From the NCBI RefSeq assembly GCF_000974425.1, contig NZ_CP010429.1, positions 6,744,001-6,808,000 of the forward strand: a stretch of 64,000 bases of DNA, in the 5' to 3' direction. The notes under the pieces are model-generated. The model did not search any database and was not told where the DNA came from. It saw only the letters and a program-made list of their open reading frames with translations. Numbering within the stretch: position 1 is the stretch's first letter; each line of letters starts with the position of its first letter. This document shows, in pieces, positions 26,696 through 35,094 of this stretch. The stretch comes from Spirosoma radiotolerans. GTDB taxonomy: Bacteria > Bacteroidota > Bacteroidia > Cytophagales > Spirosomataceae. The translations under genes were made by a program, and so were the position numbers.

Positions 26696-28137
26696 GGAAG
26701 CTCTTCCTGTTTCTATTTTCAATGCTAATGATTTCGACTCAGTTGCAAGCCCAGGAGGTAGCCCGTCAGCTCCATGACGCACACGAAACCTACAAGGAAA
26801 AAAGCCTTACACACCGGCGTTTCAAGCATGCCGACATTGTGCCTTTGCTACAGGCCATAGCCCAGCCCTTGTCGGTGAGCCAGGTAGGGGAGTCGCTGGA
26901 GAAACGAGCTATTTATCAGGTTAAAGCGGGAACAGGAACAACCAATGTATTGCTTTGGAGCCAGATGCACGGCGATGAAGCGACCGCCACCATGGCCTTG
27001 TTCGATATATTCAACTTTCTGAGCGCCCACGGTGATGGCTTCGACGCGTTTCGGCAGACTATTCTGTCAAAGACGACGCTTTACTTTCTGCCGATGCTCA
27101 ATCCGGACGGTGCCGAGCGGTTTCAGCGCCGGACGGCTACGGATATCGACATGAATCGGGATGCCCTTCGTCTGCAAACACCGGAGGGAACTTTGCTCAA
27201 ACGCATGCAGCAAACGCTGCAACCGCTGGTTGGGTTTAACCTTCATGACCAGAGCCCCCGCTACAGCGTTGGAAAAACGGGGAAGCAGGCGGTTATGTCG
27301 TTTCTGGCAACGGCCTATGACGAAGATCGGAATATCAATGACGTTCGACAGCGGTCTATGCAGCTGATTGCAGGCATGAATCGGGTTTTACAGCCGTTTA
27401 TTCCCGGCCAGATTGCCCGCTATGACGACGAATTTGAGCCACGCGCTTTTGGGGATAATATTCAAAAGTGGGGAACAACCTTGATTTTGATCGAATCGGG
27501 AGGCTACAAAGGCGATTCTGAAAAAATGGCGATTCGGCGGCTGAATTTCGTCGCGATTCTGTCGGCGCTCAAAGCCATTGCCGATGGTTCATACCGGCAG
27601 GAATCCAAAGCAGATTACCTGGCTATTCCGGAAAATGGCCGGGCGTTATTCGATCTCCTCATTCGCAATGCAACGGTTGTCCGCGAAGGCAAACCAGTTA
27701 CGGTTGACGTGGGAATTAATTATGACGAGGTCAACGACAAGACCAGTAAACAGTTTCAGTACAAAAGCACCATTGAAGACATTGGGGATTTGTCGACGTT
27801 TTATGGCATCGACGAAATCGATGCGACAGGCCTGACACTGGTACCCGCTCGGGTTCATACCGATCCTCTGGAATCCCCCGCCGATCTGGATAAACTGGAT
27901 TTGCCCGCTCTTCACCGAGACGGTGTGGTTGCGTTTAAGGTACGGCAAGCTACCAAAGACAGCTTTCCAAATCAGGCTGTGCATTTGCTTCTGGATGGCG
28001 AGCTACCTGCTCAACCACTCCAACTGGAGCAAATCCCGACTTTCCTGCTGATGAAGGGAAATCAGATCAAGTACACGTTTGTGAACGGGTTTTGGAAAGA
28101 CAGTAGGGGTAAGGTACCTAATGGGATACTGGATTAA
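26692..28137 (+). CDS. M14-family zinc carboxypeptidase-like protein
   Basis: The start at 26692 overlaps the crcB stop by 4 bp (ATGA) and gives a clear signal peptide (MRKLFLFLFSMLMISTQLQA). Zinc ligands His 93 and Glu 96 are in QMHGDEATATM. The block NPDGAERFQRR and the DMNRD motif follow, a third ligand His near 184 is in FNLHDQ, and the catalytic Glu is in ILIESGGY (about 268). This is an M14 peptidase domain of about 300 residues with a C-terminal extension of about 180 residues that I cannot assign. It is exported and may act on peptidoglycan or on short peptides. The tight overlap with a fluoride exporter is unexpected. Confidence 0.82.
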   Translation: MRKLFLFLFSMLMISTQLQAQEVARQLHDAHETYKEKSLTHRRFKHADIVPLLQAIAQPLSVSQVGESLEKRAIYQVKAGTGTTNVLLWSQMHGDEATATMALFDIFNFLSAHGDGFDAFRQTILSKTTLYFLPMLNPDGAERFQRRTATDIDMNRDALRLQTPEGTLLKRMQQTLQPLVGFNLHDQSPRYSVGKTGKQAVMSFLATAYDEDRNINDVRQRSMQLIAGMNRVLQPFIPGQIARYDDEFEPRAFGDNIQKWGTTLILIESGGYKGDSEKMAIRRLNFVAILSALKAIADGSYRQESKADYLAIPENGRALFDLLIRNATVVREGKPVTVDVGINYDEVNDKTSKQFQYKSTIEDIGDLSTFYGIDEIDATGLTLVPARVHTDPLESPADLDKLDLPALHRDGVVAFKVRQATKDSFPNQAVHLLLDGELPAQPLQLEQIPTFLLMKGNQIKYTFVNGFWKDSRGKVPNGILD

Positions 28138-28164
28138 GTTGCTATTCTAAACGTAATCTGCCCG

Positions 28165-28208
28165 TAACACTGTCATAACGTTTACTTAATAGCTGGATGG
28201 TAACTTTG
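28165..28208 (+). promoter_or_regulatory. Triple 11-bp-spaced repeat promoter for a short transcript
   Basis: TAACACT (28165-28171), TAACGTT (28176-28182) and a weaker TAATAGC (28187-28193) are spaced exactly 11 bp apart. The last ends 7 bp before an exact Bacteroidota -7 box TAACTTTG (28201-28208). The same layout with three TAACATT units occurs upstream of the TonB operon at 32092-32135. Tandem 11-bp units close to the core promoter are typical of PhoB/OmpR-family activator sites; the regulator itself is not identified. Confidence 0.65.
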
Positions 28209-28213
28209 TCATA

Positions 28214-28298
28214 CAGTTTGTCTCAACACACAAACTATCCGTTATAATCATATTGGTGTCGTTCGAAAGGCCAGAGCATTGTTCTGGCTTTTTTCTTT
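28214..28298 (+). ncRNA. Candidate small RNA (about 84 nt), or scar of a deleted operon
   Basis: The -7 box at 28201-28208 predicts transcription from about 28214. The first bases fold into a perfect 7-bp hairpin (AGTTTGT 28215-28221 with ACAAACT 28230-28236). A single-stranded linker of about 30 nt follows, then a terminator hairpin (from 28268) and a U-tract. No open frame fits. The linker contains ATATTGGTGTCG (28250-28261), identical to 36801-36812 in the 3' end of the TonB/IPT operon, where the terminator stem also starts after exactly 6 nt. The alternative is that an operon like that one once stood here and only its promoter and 3' end remain. Confidence 0.5.
28268..28298 (+). terminator. 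Intrinsic terminator of the short transcript
   Basis: The stem GGCCAGA / TCTGGCT with the loop GCATTGT is followed by TTTTTTCTTTT. It is similar in layout to the terminator at 36819-36855. Confidence 0.8.
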
Positions 28299-28330
28299 TA
28301 GGTCTGTTCAAGCTTTTGAGTAAGTCTGAA

Positions 28331-28386
28331 TTTTGTCATGCTGACGCAGAAAACTTTAGGATGGTTCCTGCGTCAGCATGACAAAA
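28331..28386. repeat. Inverted repeat of the TTTTGTCATGCTGACGCAG type
   Basis: Arms 28331-28349 and 28368-28386 are perfect 19-bp complements around an 18-nt loop. GTCATGCTGA-type palindromes of this kind are, from general knowledge, dispersed through many Cytophagales genomes. Only one copy is in this window. Confidence 0.6.
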
Positions 28387-28425
28387 AATGCCGTTAAATT
28401 TTCCGTCAATAACAAACCCTGTTAT

Positions 28426-28473
28426 TTCCTCAATGCAAAATGCCCGGCTAGCCGGGCATTTTGCATTGAGGAA
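28426..28473. terminator. Perfect 48-bp palindrome at the 3' end of a TonB receptor gene
   Basis: 24-nt arms (28426-28449 and 28450-28473) meet with no unpaired bases and are perfectly self-complementary, with an inner AAAATGCCCGGC stem. It begins 14 bp after the stop of the minus-strand TonB receptor gene and has AT-rich flanks. It probably acts as terminator or 3' stabiliser for that gene. Confidence 0.75.
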
Positions 28474-28487
28474 GCAAGAAGCAACTC

Positions 28488-31400
28488 TTAGAACGTGTAT
28501 CGGGCACCGATCTGCATCTGCCAGCGTGAACCCAGCGGATCAATTGAGTAGGGCGTAGATGGCGCACTCCAGGTAAACGTTGGATCGCCAGAGGTTGGGT
28601 TGGTCGCCCGCGTCAGGCCAATAGACCCTGTCGAGTTGAAGGTATTGGCTGCGAAGTAAGAATACCCCAGCTTTTTATCCAGCAGATTCAGGAAGTTGAT
28701 GATGTCGTAGCTAATTTGAATCGACTGACGGCCTTTCAGTTTGAACTCGTGCAGGAAACGCAAATCCATGGTATTGTTCCAGGGCGTACGAGCAGCATTA
28801 CGCTCAGTAAACGTTCCTTTTCGTGTTTTCAGGTACGAATCCGATTCAACGAAAGCCATGAAGTCAGCCGCCTGGGTGCCTGTTGGCAACAGCTTTTGCG
28901 CTTCGGTCAAGTCACGCGGGATGTACGCTAAACTATTGGCTTGCCCCGTTCCATCAATGGTCGTGTTAACGTAGCCCCAGGAGAACGGTGTTCCCGATTG
29001 CAGCGAGTAAAACAGGGTAACGGTGGTCGCATTTCGTGGATTCCAGATCTGACGGTAATTCACGGTACCCACAATCCGATGCCGGATGTCGAAGTTCGAG
29101 TAGCCCAGTTGCGGGTTGTTTGGCGTCAATGACTGGTTCAACTGCCAGTTTGATTCCATCGAGTTCCGAATGCCATTCGTGATATCGAACGATTTTCCGT
29201 AGGTGTAGGCCGTTGAGAACCCGAAGCCAAATGGGAAGTTCCGCTGGATTTGTCCAGTTAAGCTATACCGATAGCCTTTGTTCGTATTTGACAGCATGTA
29301 GGCATTGGCAAAATTGTTATCAATGCGCTGCGCCCCGGCCGAGCCATTGGCTGCTACATAGATGGGCTGCTGGTGCTGCGTGTCGTAGCTGTAATACCGA
29401 ACGACATCTTTCGTGTTGACCTGCTGAAATTGTAAATCCTGAATCACCTTCGTATATAAGCCCTCGACCGTTAATTTATAGCCTCCTACCACATAATCGA
29501 CGGCCAGGTTATTCCGGAACATTTGCGGCATTTTGAAATTATTGTCGATCAGGTCTACCTGGGTACGGGTTACACCGCCGTTTGCCGGGTTGTTATTGAT
29601 CAGCAAGCCCCCATTGGGCACGAGTGGATCACCCACCAGTTTGGTGGTAGCGGTGGCGTTGTTGTTGAAATCATAAGCGCCATAACCTACACCATTGTTA
29701 TAAAAGGCATATCCTAGCCAGGCAAAGGGAATACGACCCGTAAACAGGCCCGTTCCACCCCGGACAACCAGGCTCTTATCGCCATTGGCATCAAAGGTGA
29801 AGCCTAAGCGGGGCGAAATCTGAACGTTATTCAGGAAGTTGTTCTTGATTTGGTTCAGGGGCGTAAAGCTGTAGGTATTACCCATGTTGGCCGGATCACC
29901 TGCCGAACTCGTCACCAGTGGGCTCAGCGCTGGTTTAGTAGGCAACCCTGAATAGTCGAAGCGAACACCCGGTGAAATCTTTAACTTATCGGTCAGTTGA
30001 ATATCATCCTGCAAGTAGGCACTCATCAGGTTGACATTGAAGTGCGCGTAGGGATTGTTGAATTGGTTATCCAGGTTATTCGTCGCGTCAGAGAACGGGT
30101 ACGAGCCACGCACCCGGTTCGGCAGTTTCGCCAGGAATTCAGCCGGGCTACGGTACGAAATCCGGCCGTTTGGCGAATTGACAAATCCGTAATCAATGGT
30201 ATAGAACTCGTTGTGCGTACCCAGCGTAAACGTGTTTTTGCCTAGATAGAACGTAAAGTTATCGGTCAGCTCAAACGTCTTCTGACGCATATTGAACACC
30301 GATGCTTCCCGGTCATTTCCCAAGAATATCGTTCCGCCGTTGTAGCCAATTTCCACTTGGGGGAAGGTGCGGACATTGGCCAGTGTATTGCGGTAATCGT
30401 GTACACTCGAATAGCCAACGATCAGGCTGTTCGACGCCCGGCCGCTGAACTGGCTTTTCAATTCGGCAACCGTGCTGCTCTGGTTGTTGGTTTGTTTGTA
30501 GTCGATACTGCCAAACCGGAAGTTCTGCGCGTCACGCTCTAGGTTTGTCGCTTCGGAGAATACCGTGTTGTTACGGATCGTCAGCTGATTTTTTTCATTG
30601 ATGTTCCAGTCAATGCGGTTGAAAAACTTAGTGCTGTTGGAATAAATGGCATAGTCACCGGCTGAGCCCGCGTCAAGACCGTAGTTGGTTTTTACGAAAT
30701 CGCTAAGCTGCTGAGCCAGGGCTACATCTTTGATGAGCGAACTGGGTGAACCCGCCTGGAACTGAACGGGATCCTGCCGACGGGTAATTTCTTCATTCGT
30801 GAAGAAGAACAGTTTGTTTTTGATCAGGGGAAGACCCACCCGTACACCTGTCTGGTACTCGTGAAATGTGCTTGGGAGCTTCTCTTTGGCATTCGATGCG
30901 CCGTTCCAGGCACCGGTCAGCGTGGCATTACGACCAAATCCGTATATAGAACCCGTTACTTCATTGGTACCGCTGCGGGTTACCGCATTGACCGAGCCAC
31001 CCAAAAAGTTACCCAGCCGAACATCGAACGGAGCCACAGCTACCTGAATGTCCTGTATGGCGTCGAGGCTGACGGGGTTGGTGCGGGTACTTGAACCGGG
31101 TTGCCCCGACGTACCGGTAGAACCGCCGAGCGAAGGGCTGAACCCAATGGCGTCGTTATTAATGGCGCCGTCGATGGTTACGTTGTTGTACCGGAAGTTA
31201 GTACCAGCGAAGGAATTATTGTTGTTCACCTGTGGCGACAGGCGGGTCATGTCGGTCAGGCTGCGGGAAATAGTGGGCAGCCGACGGATGGTTTCGCTGT
31301 TTACGCTGATACCTGCCCCTTGCTTATCGCCTTCGCGATTGCCTTTCACAACTACTTCGGATAACTGTGTGCTGGCGTCCTGAAGCGTAATGTTCAGGTT

Positions 31401-31712
31401 GGTCGTTTCGCCCAGTTGTAAGGTAACCCCCGACTGTGTTTCGGTCTTGTAACTTACGTAGGTCACAACGATCTCGTAAGGGCCACCGGCATTCATGTTA
31501 TTGATCCGAAAGCGGCCTTCCACATCCGTCACGGCTGCGTACTTCGTGCCGGTGGGTGTATAGGTCGCCTGCACGGTTGCTCCCACTAACGCTTCTTTCT
31601 TGGTGTCGATGATCCGACCGCTGAGACCGCTGGTGGTTACCTGCGCCCACGTTGTTGAAAAAGCGATAACTAGAAATAGTACAAGTAGTGAAGTAGAACG
31701 AAAAAATTTCAT
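28488..31712 (-). CDS. TonB-dependent receptor with carboxypeptidase-like N-terminal domain
   Basis: This is a 1074-residue outer-membrane transporter. The signal peptide is MKFFRSTSLLVLFLVIAFST with cleavage after WAQ. The N-terminal domain (SGLSGRIIDTKKEALVGATV to about 115) is the CarboxypepD_reg-like fold. A plug follows (QLSEVVVKGNREG; NNVTIDGAINND; GNFLGGSVNAVTRSGTNEV), and then a large barrel ending in WQMQIGARYTF with the terminal Phe. It is of the oar-like type often seen in Bacteroidota. No SusD-like partner follows. Substrate is unknown. The upstream region shows a weaker form of the 11-bp-spaced repeat promoter (31740-31783). Confidence 0.9.
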   Translation of the reverse strand: MKFFRSTSLLVLFLVIAFSTTWAQVTTSGLSGRIIDTKKEALVGATVQATYTPTGTKYAAVTDVEGRFRINNMNAGGPYEIVVTYVSYKTETQSGVTLQLGETTNLNITLQDASTQLSEVVVKGNREGDKQGAGISVNSETIRRLPTISRSLTDMTRLSPQVNNNNSFAGTNFRYNNVTIDGAINNDAIGFSPSLGGSTGTSGQPGSSTRTNPVSLDAIQDIQVAVAPFDVRLGNFLGGSVNAVTRSGTNEVTGSIYGFGRNATLTGAWNGASNAKEKLPSTFHEYQTGVRVGLPLIKNKLFFFTNEEITRRQDPVQFQAGSPSSLIKDVALAQQLSDFVKTNYGLDAGSAGDYAIYSNSTKFFNRIDWNINEKNQLTIRNNTVFSEATNLERDAQNFRFGSIDYKQTNNQSSTVAELKSQFSGRASNSLIVGYSSVHDYRNTLANVRTFPQVEIGYNGGTIFLGNDREASVFNMRQKTFELTDNFTFYLGKNTFTLGTHNEFYTIDYGFVNSPNGRISYRSPAEFLAKLPNRVRGSYPFSDATNNLDNQFNNPYAHFNVNLMSAYLQDDIQLTDKLKISPGVRFDYSGLPTKPALSPLVTSSAGDPANMGNTYSFTPLNQIKNNFLNNVQISPRLGFTFDANGDKSLVVRGGTGLFTGRIPFAWLGYAFYNNGVGYGAYDFNNNATATTKLVGDPLVPNGGLLINNNPANGGVTRTQVDLIDNNFKMPQMFRNNLAVDYVVGGYKLTVEGLYTKVIQDLQFQQVNTKDVVRYYSYDTQHQQPIYVAANGSAGAQRIDNNFANAYMLSNTNKGYRYSLTGQIQRNFPFGFGFSTAYTYGKSFDITNGIRNSMESNWQLNQSLTPNNPQLGYSNFDIRHRIVGTVNYRQIWNPRNATTVTLFYSLQSGTPFSWGYVNTTIDGTGQANSLAYIPRDLTEAQKLLPTGTQAADFMAFVESDSYLKTRKGTFTERNAARTPWNNTMDLRFLHEFKLKGRQSIQISYDIINFLNLLDKKLGYSYFAANTFNSTGSIGLTRATNPTSGDPTFTWSAPSTPYSIDPLGSRWQMQIGARYTF

Positions 31713-32166
31713 CTTTTAGTAGATTGGTGATTTTCAGTGCAAAATTCACGCTTATCCAGATGAAGGCTGTTACGCCAATATTACGATATACGGCGTTGGG
31801 GTTAAAATGCAATTAAAGGCCTGTAGCGCCCTGAAAGCCTTGTTTTAGAGCCATTATCGAGTCTTTTTTAGCTTACTACAGATCTACGGTAGAGTAAGTA
31901 TTTCATCTATGATAGGAAGGTAACTTTTAGCGTTTAACGCTTTCCATATCCAAATAAAATTTGGATATAAAGTCTTTTTTCTGAAAAATATTTTATTAGA
32001 AAAGAATACAAAGGCTTTAATGTAAAGAAATTAAGTGAGTAATACGAAATTGATTATCAAGGTTTTGTATTATTAAATACGTATTAAAAGTTAACATTCG
32101 TGTAACATTGACGTAACATTGGGCGGGTAGTTTTGCAGCGCTTAAAGCGATACCAAAACTAAAAAA
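31713..32166. other. Divergent intergenic region between two TonB receptor genes
   Basis: About 454 bp, AT-rich, holding the promoters of both receptor genes. The plus-strand promoter is described separately. For the minus gene, TAATATT (31777-31783) and TAACAGC (31766-31772), read on the minus strand, are 11 bp apart. A third position (31755-31761) does not match. A -7-like GAATTTTG (31740-31747) follows after 7 bp, so the geometry is the same but weaker. I see no coding sequence here. Confidence 0.5.
32092..32135 (+). promoter_or_regulatory. Promoter with three TAACATT direct repeats at 11-bp spacing
   Basis: TAACATT occurs at 32092-32098, 32103-32109 and 32114-32120, exactly 11 bp apart. 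It is followed after 7 bp by the -7 box TAGTTTTG (32128-32135), and a TTG at 32108-32110 could serve as -33. The predicted leader is about 26 nt to the ATG at 32167. The repeats overlap the -33 region, which fits an activator of the PhoB/OmpR family bound in tandem. Confidence 0.75.
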
Positions 32167-35055
32167 ATGAACCGTCACGTTTTACTTGTCCTTTTTTCTC
32201 TACTGTCTACGGCCTTATGGGCACAGACCGGCACTGTCCGGGGAACCGTCAAAGACGGAAAAACAAAAGAATCTTTAATCGGCTGTACCGTGCGTGTTGA
32301 TGGTACGCAAATTGGTAGCACCACCGACATCGAAGGTAATTTTAACCTCGCCAATGTACCCGCCGGTACACACAAAATCGTTATCTCCTACGTCTCGTAT
32401 AAAACAAGAGAGATTCCAAATGTTCGGGTTGAATCGGGTAACACAACGGCCATAGATACCGAACTGGACGAAGAAGGAACTGCCCTTCAGGAAGTGGTGG
32501 TTCGGGCCAATAAGGCAACGAATACCGAGATCGCCGTTATTACCGAAATTAAGCAACTAAAGCCAATTGCCGTTGGTATCTCGGCGCAGCAGATTCAGAA
32601 ATCGCAGGATCGGGATGCCGCTGCCGCCATCCGGCGGGTACCGGGCGTTAGTATCGTCGATAATCGGTTTGTGTTGATTCGTGGCCTGGCGGCCCGCTAT
32701 AACTCAGTATTGATCAATGATGTCATTACACCCTCGACCGAAGTAGATACCCGTTCATTTTCCTTCGATCTGGTGCCGAGCAACATCATTGACCGGATGA
32801 TCGTCTACAAATCGGGTTCGGCCGATCTTCCCGGCGATTTCGCGGGCGGGGTTATCAAAATATATACCAAGCGTCGGCCCGACCAGAATTTTACGGATGC
32901 CGGTTTGACCATTGGCTATCGGGGCAACACAACGTTTCAGACCGTACAATCTCAAACCCGTTCTGGCCTGAACGCGCTGGGCCTTTGGGACGCCAGCCAG
33001 CAGATTCCAACCAGTTTTCCGGCTAAGCCAGGCGATTTCAATTCATTGAATCCCTTGCAGCGAGCCTCTTACGCTCGTCTGTTACCGAATACCTGGGGCT
33101 TAAAAGATTTGTCCGTCTCCCCTGATATTCGGTTTGCCCTGAACATAGGTCGTCGGTTCGACGTCGGTAGTGTGCGGGTCAGTAATCTGACGAGTATCAA
33201 CTACGCGATGACCAACCAGTTCTCGAACATTGATCTCAAATTATACGACAACGGCACCATTGCCAATGCCGTTACACAGCAGTATAATGATGCCAACTAC
33301 GCTCGTCAGACTCGCCTGGGCATTCTGCACAACTGGTCGGCCCGGTTCTCGCCTAACTTTACCTTGGAGTGGAAAACACTGTACAACCAGCTCAGCACAA
33401 CAGAAACGGTTGTCCGGACGGGCGCTCAGGTGGCCGAAGGCTACGATGTACGTAGTTACTCCGAACGGTTTGAGAACCGGAGTATTTTGACGACGCAACT
33501 GGCCGGTGAGCATTCGATTAGCCCGTTGACAAAAATCAACTGGGTTGGTAGCTTTGGCTATACGGGCCGTTGGGAGCCAGATTGGAAACGGGCGCGTTAC
33601 CTACGGGCAACGGGCGCAACAGGAACCGATGGGCAACTGGCTCCCTTCCAGATCGCTACTCCAAATGATCCGACACCTACCGAAGTGGGTAGGTTCAACT
33701 CAAAACTACATGAATACGTAATTTCGGCCATTGCCAATGGTGAGCACACGTTTGGTAACCCAACCGACCGCGAGCCGAACAAAATCCGGTTTGGCGTGTA
33801 TGCTGAACAGAAAAATCGGGATTACGCAGCTCGTTTCTACGGCTACCAGGCTGTAGGGAGCGCGTCGATTGCCAAGCAGCGTGACATTGGTACAGCCTTT
33901 GCGCCAGAAAACGTAACGGGTTCCGAAGGGGGCTTCTCGCTGCTGGATGGAACACGCGACCGGGATGCCTATAAAGGACTCAATTCCTACCTGGCAGGCT
34001 ACGTGAGTGGCGATATTAATTTCGGTCCTAAAGCAAACCTGACCCTTGGTTTTCGCGGAGAGTATAACGATCAGGGCATAAAATCGAACATCAACGGCGT
34101 TGAAACAAGGCTGGTAACAAACCGGATTTTCAGCCCGCTGCCATCGCTTAATTTCACCTACAAACTCACCGATAAGACCAACCTGCGCTTTGCCTATTCC
34201 TCGTCGGTAAACCGGCCGGAATTCCGGGAGTTAGCCCCGTTTAACTATTACGACTTTAACCTGTTGGCCGATATTCAGGGAAACACGACCTTAACAACGG
34301 CTAAAATTCAGAATGTTGACGCCAAGTGGGAGTTTTACCCAAGCGCTAATGAACTGATATCGGTAACGGGTTTTTACAAGCATTTTACGAATCCGATCGA
34401 ATCGTACCTGCTATTTCAGGGCAATGGCCTGGCATATACATTCACCAATGCACAGTCGGCTCAGAACTATGGTATTGAGTTAGAAGTGCGAAAAGGATTC
34501 CAGAACTCGGCTAGTGCTTTTCTGCAAAACCTGTCGGTCGTTGGTAATGTATCCTTGATCAAAAGCCAGGTCAACGTGGGTGATTTTGTGACTGCTCCCG
34601 ACCTGAGCGGCACCATTCAGCAGTACGACATCCGGGGCATTGCCGATACCAAACGCGCTCTGGCCGGTCAATCGCCTTACCTCATCAATGCGGGTGTTTA
34701 TTATGCCGCGCCTAATTCGGGCTGGCAGTGGAACGTACTGTACAACGTCTTCGGACAACGCATTTTTACGGTAGGAAACAGCCAGAATCCGACTGTGTAT
34801 GAACTGCCACGCAATGTCATTGACCTGAACCTGACCAAGCAGTTCAATAAGAAAGTTGAACTCCGTTTGGGTATTCAGGACATCCTGAACCAAAACGTTC
34901 GGTTTGCCCAGGATTTCAACCGTGATGGCAAAATCGGCAGCGACGTAACATCACAAACGGCCGGTGCCGATCAGATGGTTCGCAAGTTCAAGCGGGGCAG
35001 TTACTATACCGTTAGCGCTATTTATACGTTCGGTCGCCGGACAGTTATCCCGTAA
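32167..35055 (+). CDS. TonB-dependent receptor with carboxypeptidase-like N-terminal domain
   Basis: This 962-residue receptor has the signal peptide MNRHVLLVLFSLLSTALWAQ and a CarboxypepD_reg-like domain (TGTVRGTVKDGKTKESLIG to about 105). The plug contains IRRVPGVSIVDNRFVLIRGL, LINDVITPSTEVD and GDFAGGVIKIYTKR. The barrel ends in YYTVSAIYTFGRRTVIP. The plug motifs resemble receptors that pair with a surface lipoprotein rather than a SusD, and the next gene (39-bp gap) is such a lipoprotein. Substrate unknown. The promoter layout hints at control by a two-component activator; phosphate limitation is a plausible trigger but is only inferred. Confidence 0.9.
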   Translation: MNRHVLLVLFSLLSTALWAQTGTVRGTVKDGKTKESLIGCTVRVDGTQIGSTTDIEGNFNLANVPAGTHKIVISYVSYKTREIPNVRVESGNTTAIDTELDEEGTALQEVVVRANKATNTEIAVITEIKQLKPIAVGISAQQIQKSQDRDAAAAIRRVPGVSIVDNRFVLIRGLAARYNSVLINDVITPSTEVDTRSFSFDLVPSNIIDRMIVYKSGSADLPGDFAGGVIKIYTKRRPDQNFTDAGLTIGYRGNTTFQTVQSQTRSGLNALGLWDASQQIPTSFPAKPGDFNSLNPLQRASYARLLPNTWGLKDLSVSPDIRFALNIGRRFDVGSVRVSNLTSINYAMTNQFSNIDLKLYDNGTIANAVTQQYNDANYARQTRLGILHNWSARFSPNFTLEWKTLYNQLSTTETVVRTGAQVAEGYDVRSYSERFENRSILTTQLAGEHSISPLTKINWVGSFGYTGRWEPDWKRARYLRATGATGTDGQLAPFQIATPNDPTPTEVGRFNSKLHEYVISAIANGEHTFGNPTDREPNKIRFGVYAEQKNRDYAARFYGYQAVGSASIAKQRDIGTAFAPENVTGSEGGFSLLDGTRDRDAYKGLNSYLAGYVSGDINFGPKANLTLGFRGEYNDQGIKSNINGVETRLVTNRIFSPLPSLNFTYKLTDKTNLRFAYSSSVNRPEFRELAPFNYYDFNLLADIQGNTTLTTAKIQNVDAKWEFYPSANELISVTGFYKHFTNPIESYLLFQGNGLAYTFTNAQSAQNYGIELEVRKGFQNSASAFLQNLSVVGNVSLIKSQVNVGDFVTAPDLSGTIQQYDIRGIADTKRALAGQSPYLINAGVYYAAPNSGWQWNVLYNVFGQRIFTVGNSQNPTVYELPRNVIDLNLTKQFNKKVELRLGIQDILNQNVRFAQDFNRDGKIGSDVTSQTAGADQMVRKFKRGSYYTVSAIYTFGRRTVIP

Positions 35056-35094
35056 TTACCCCAATCTCAATAAGACCAATTCAAACAAAAATCA

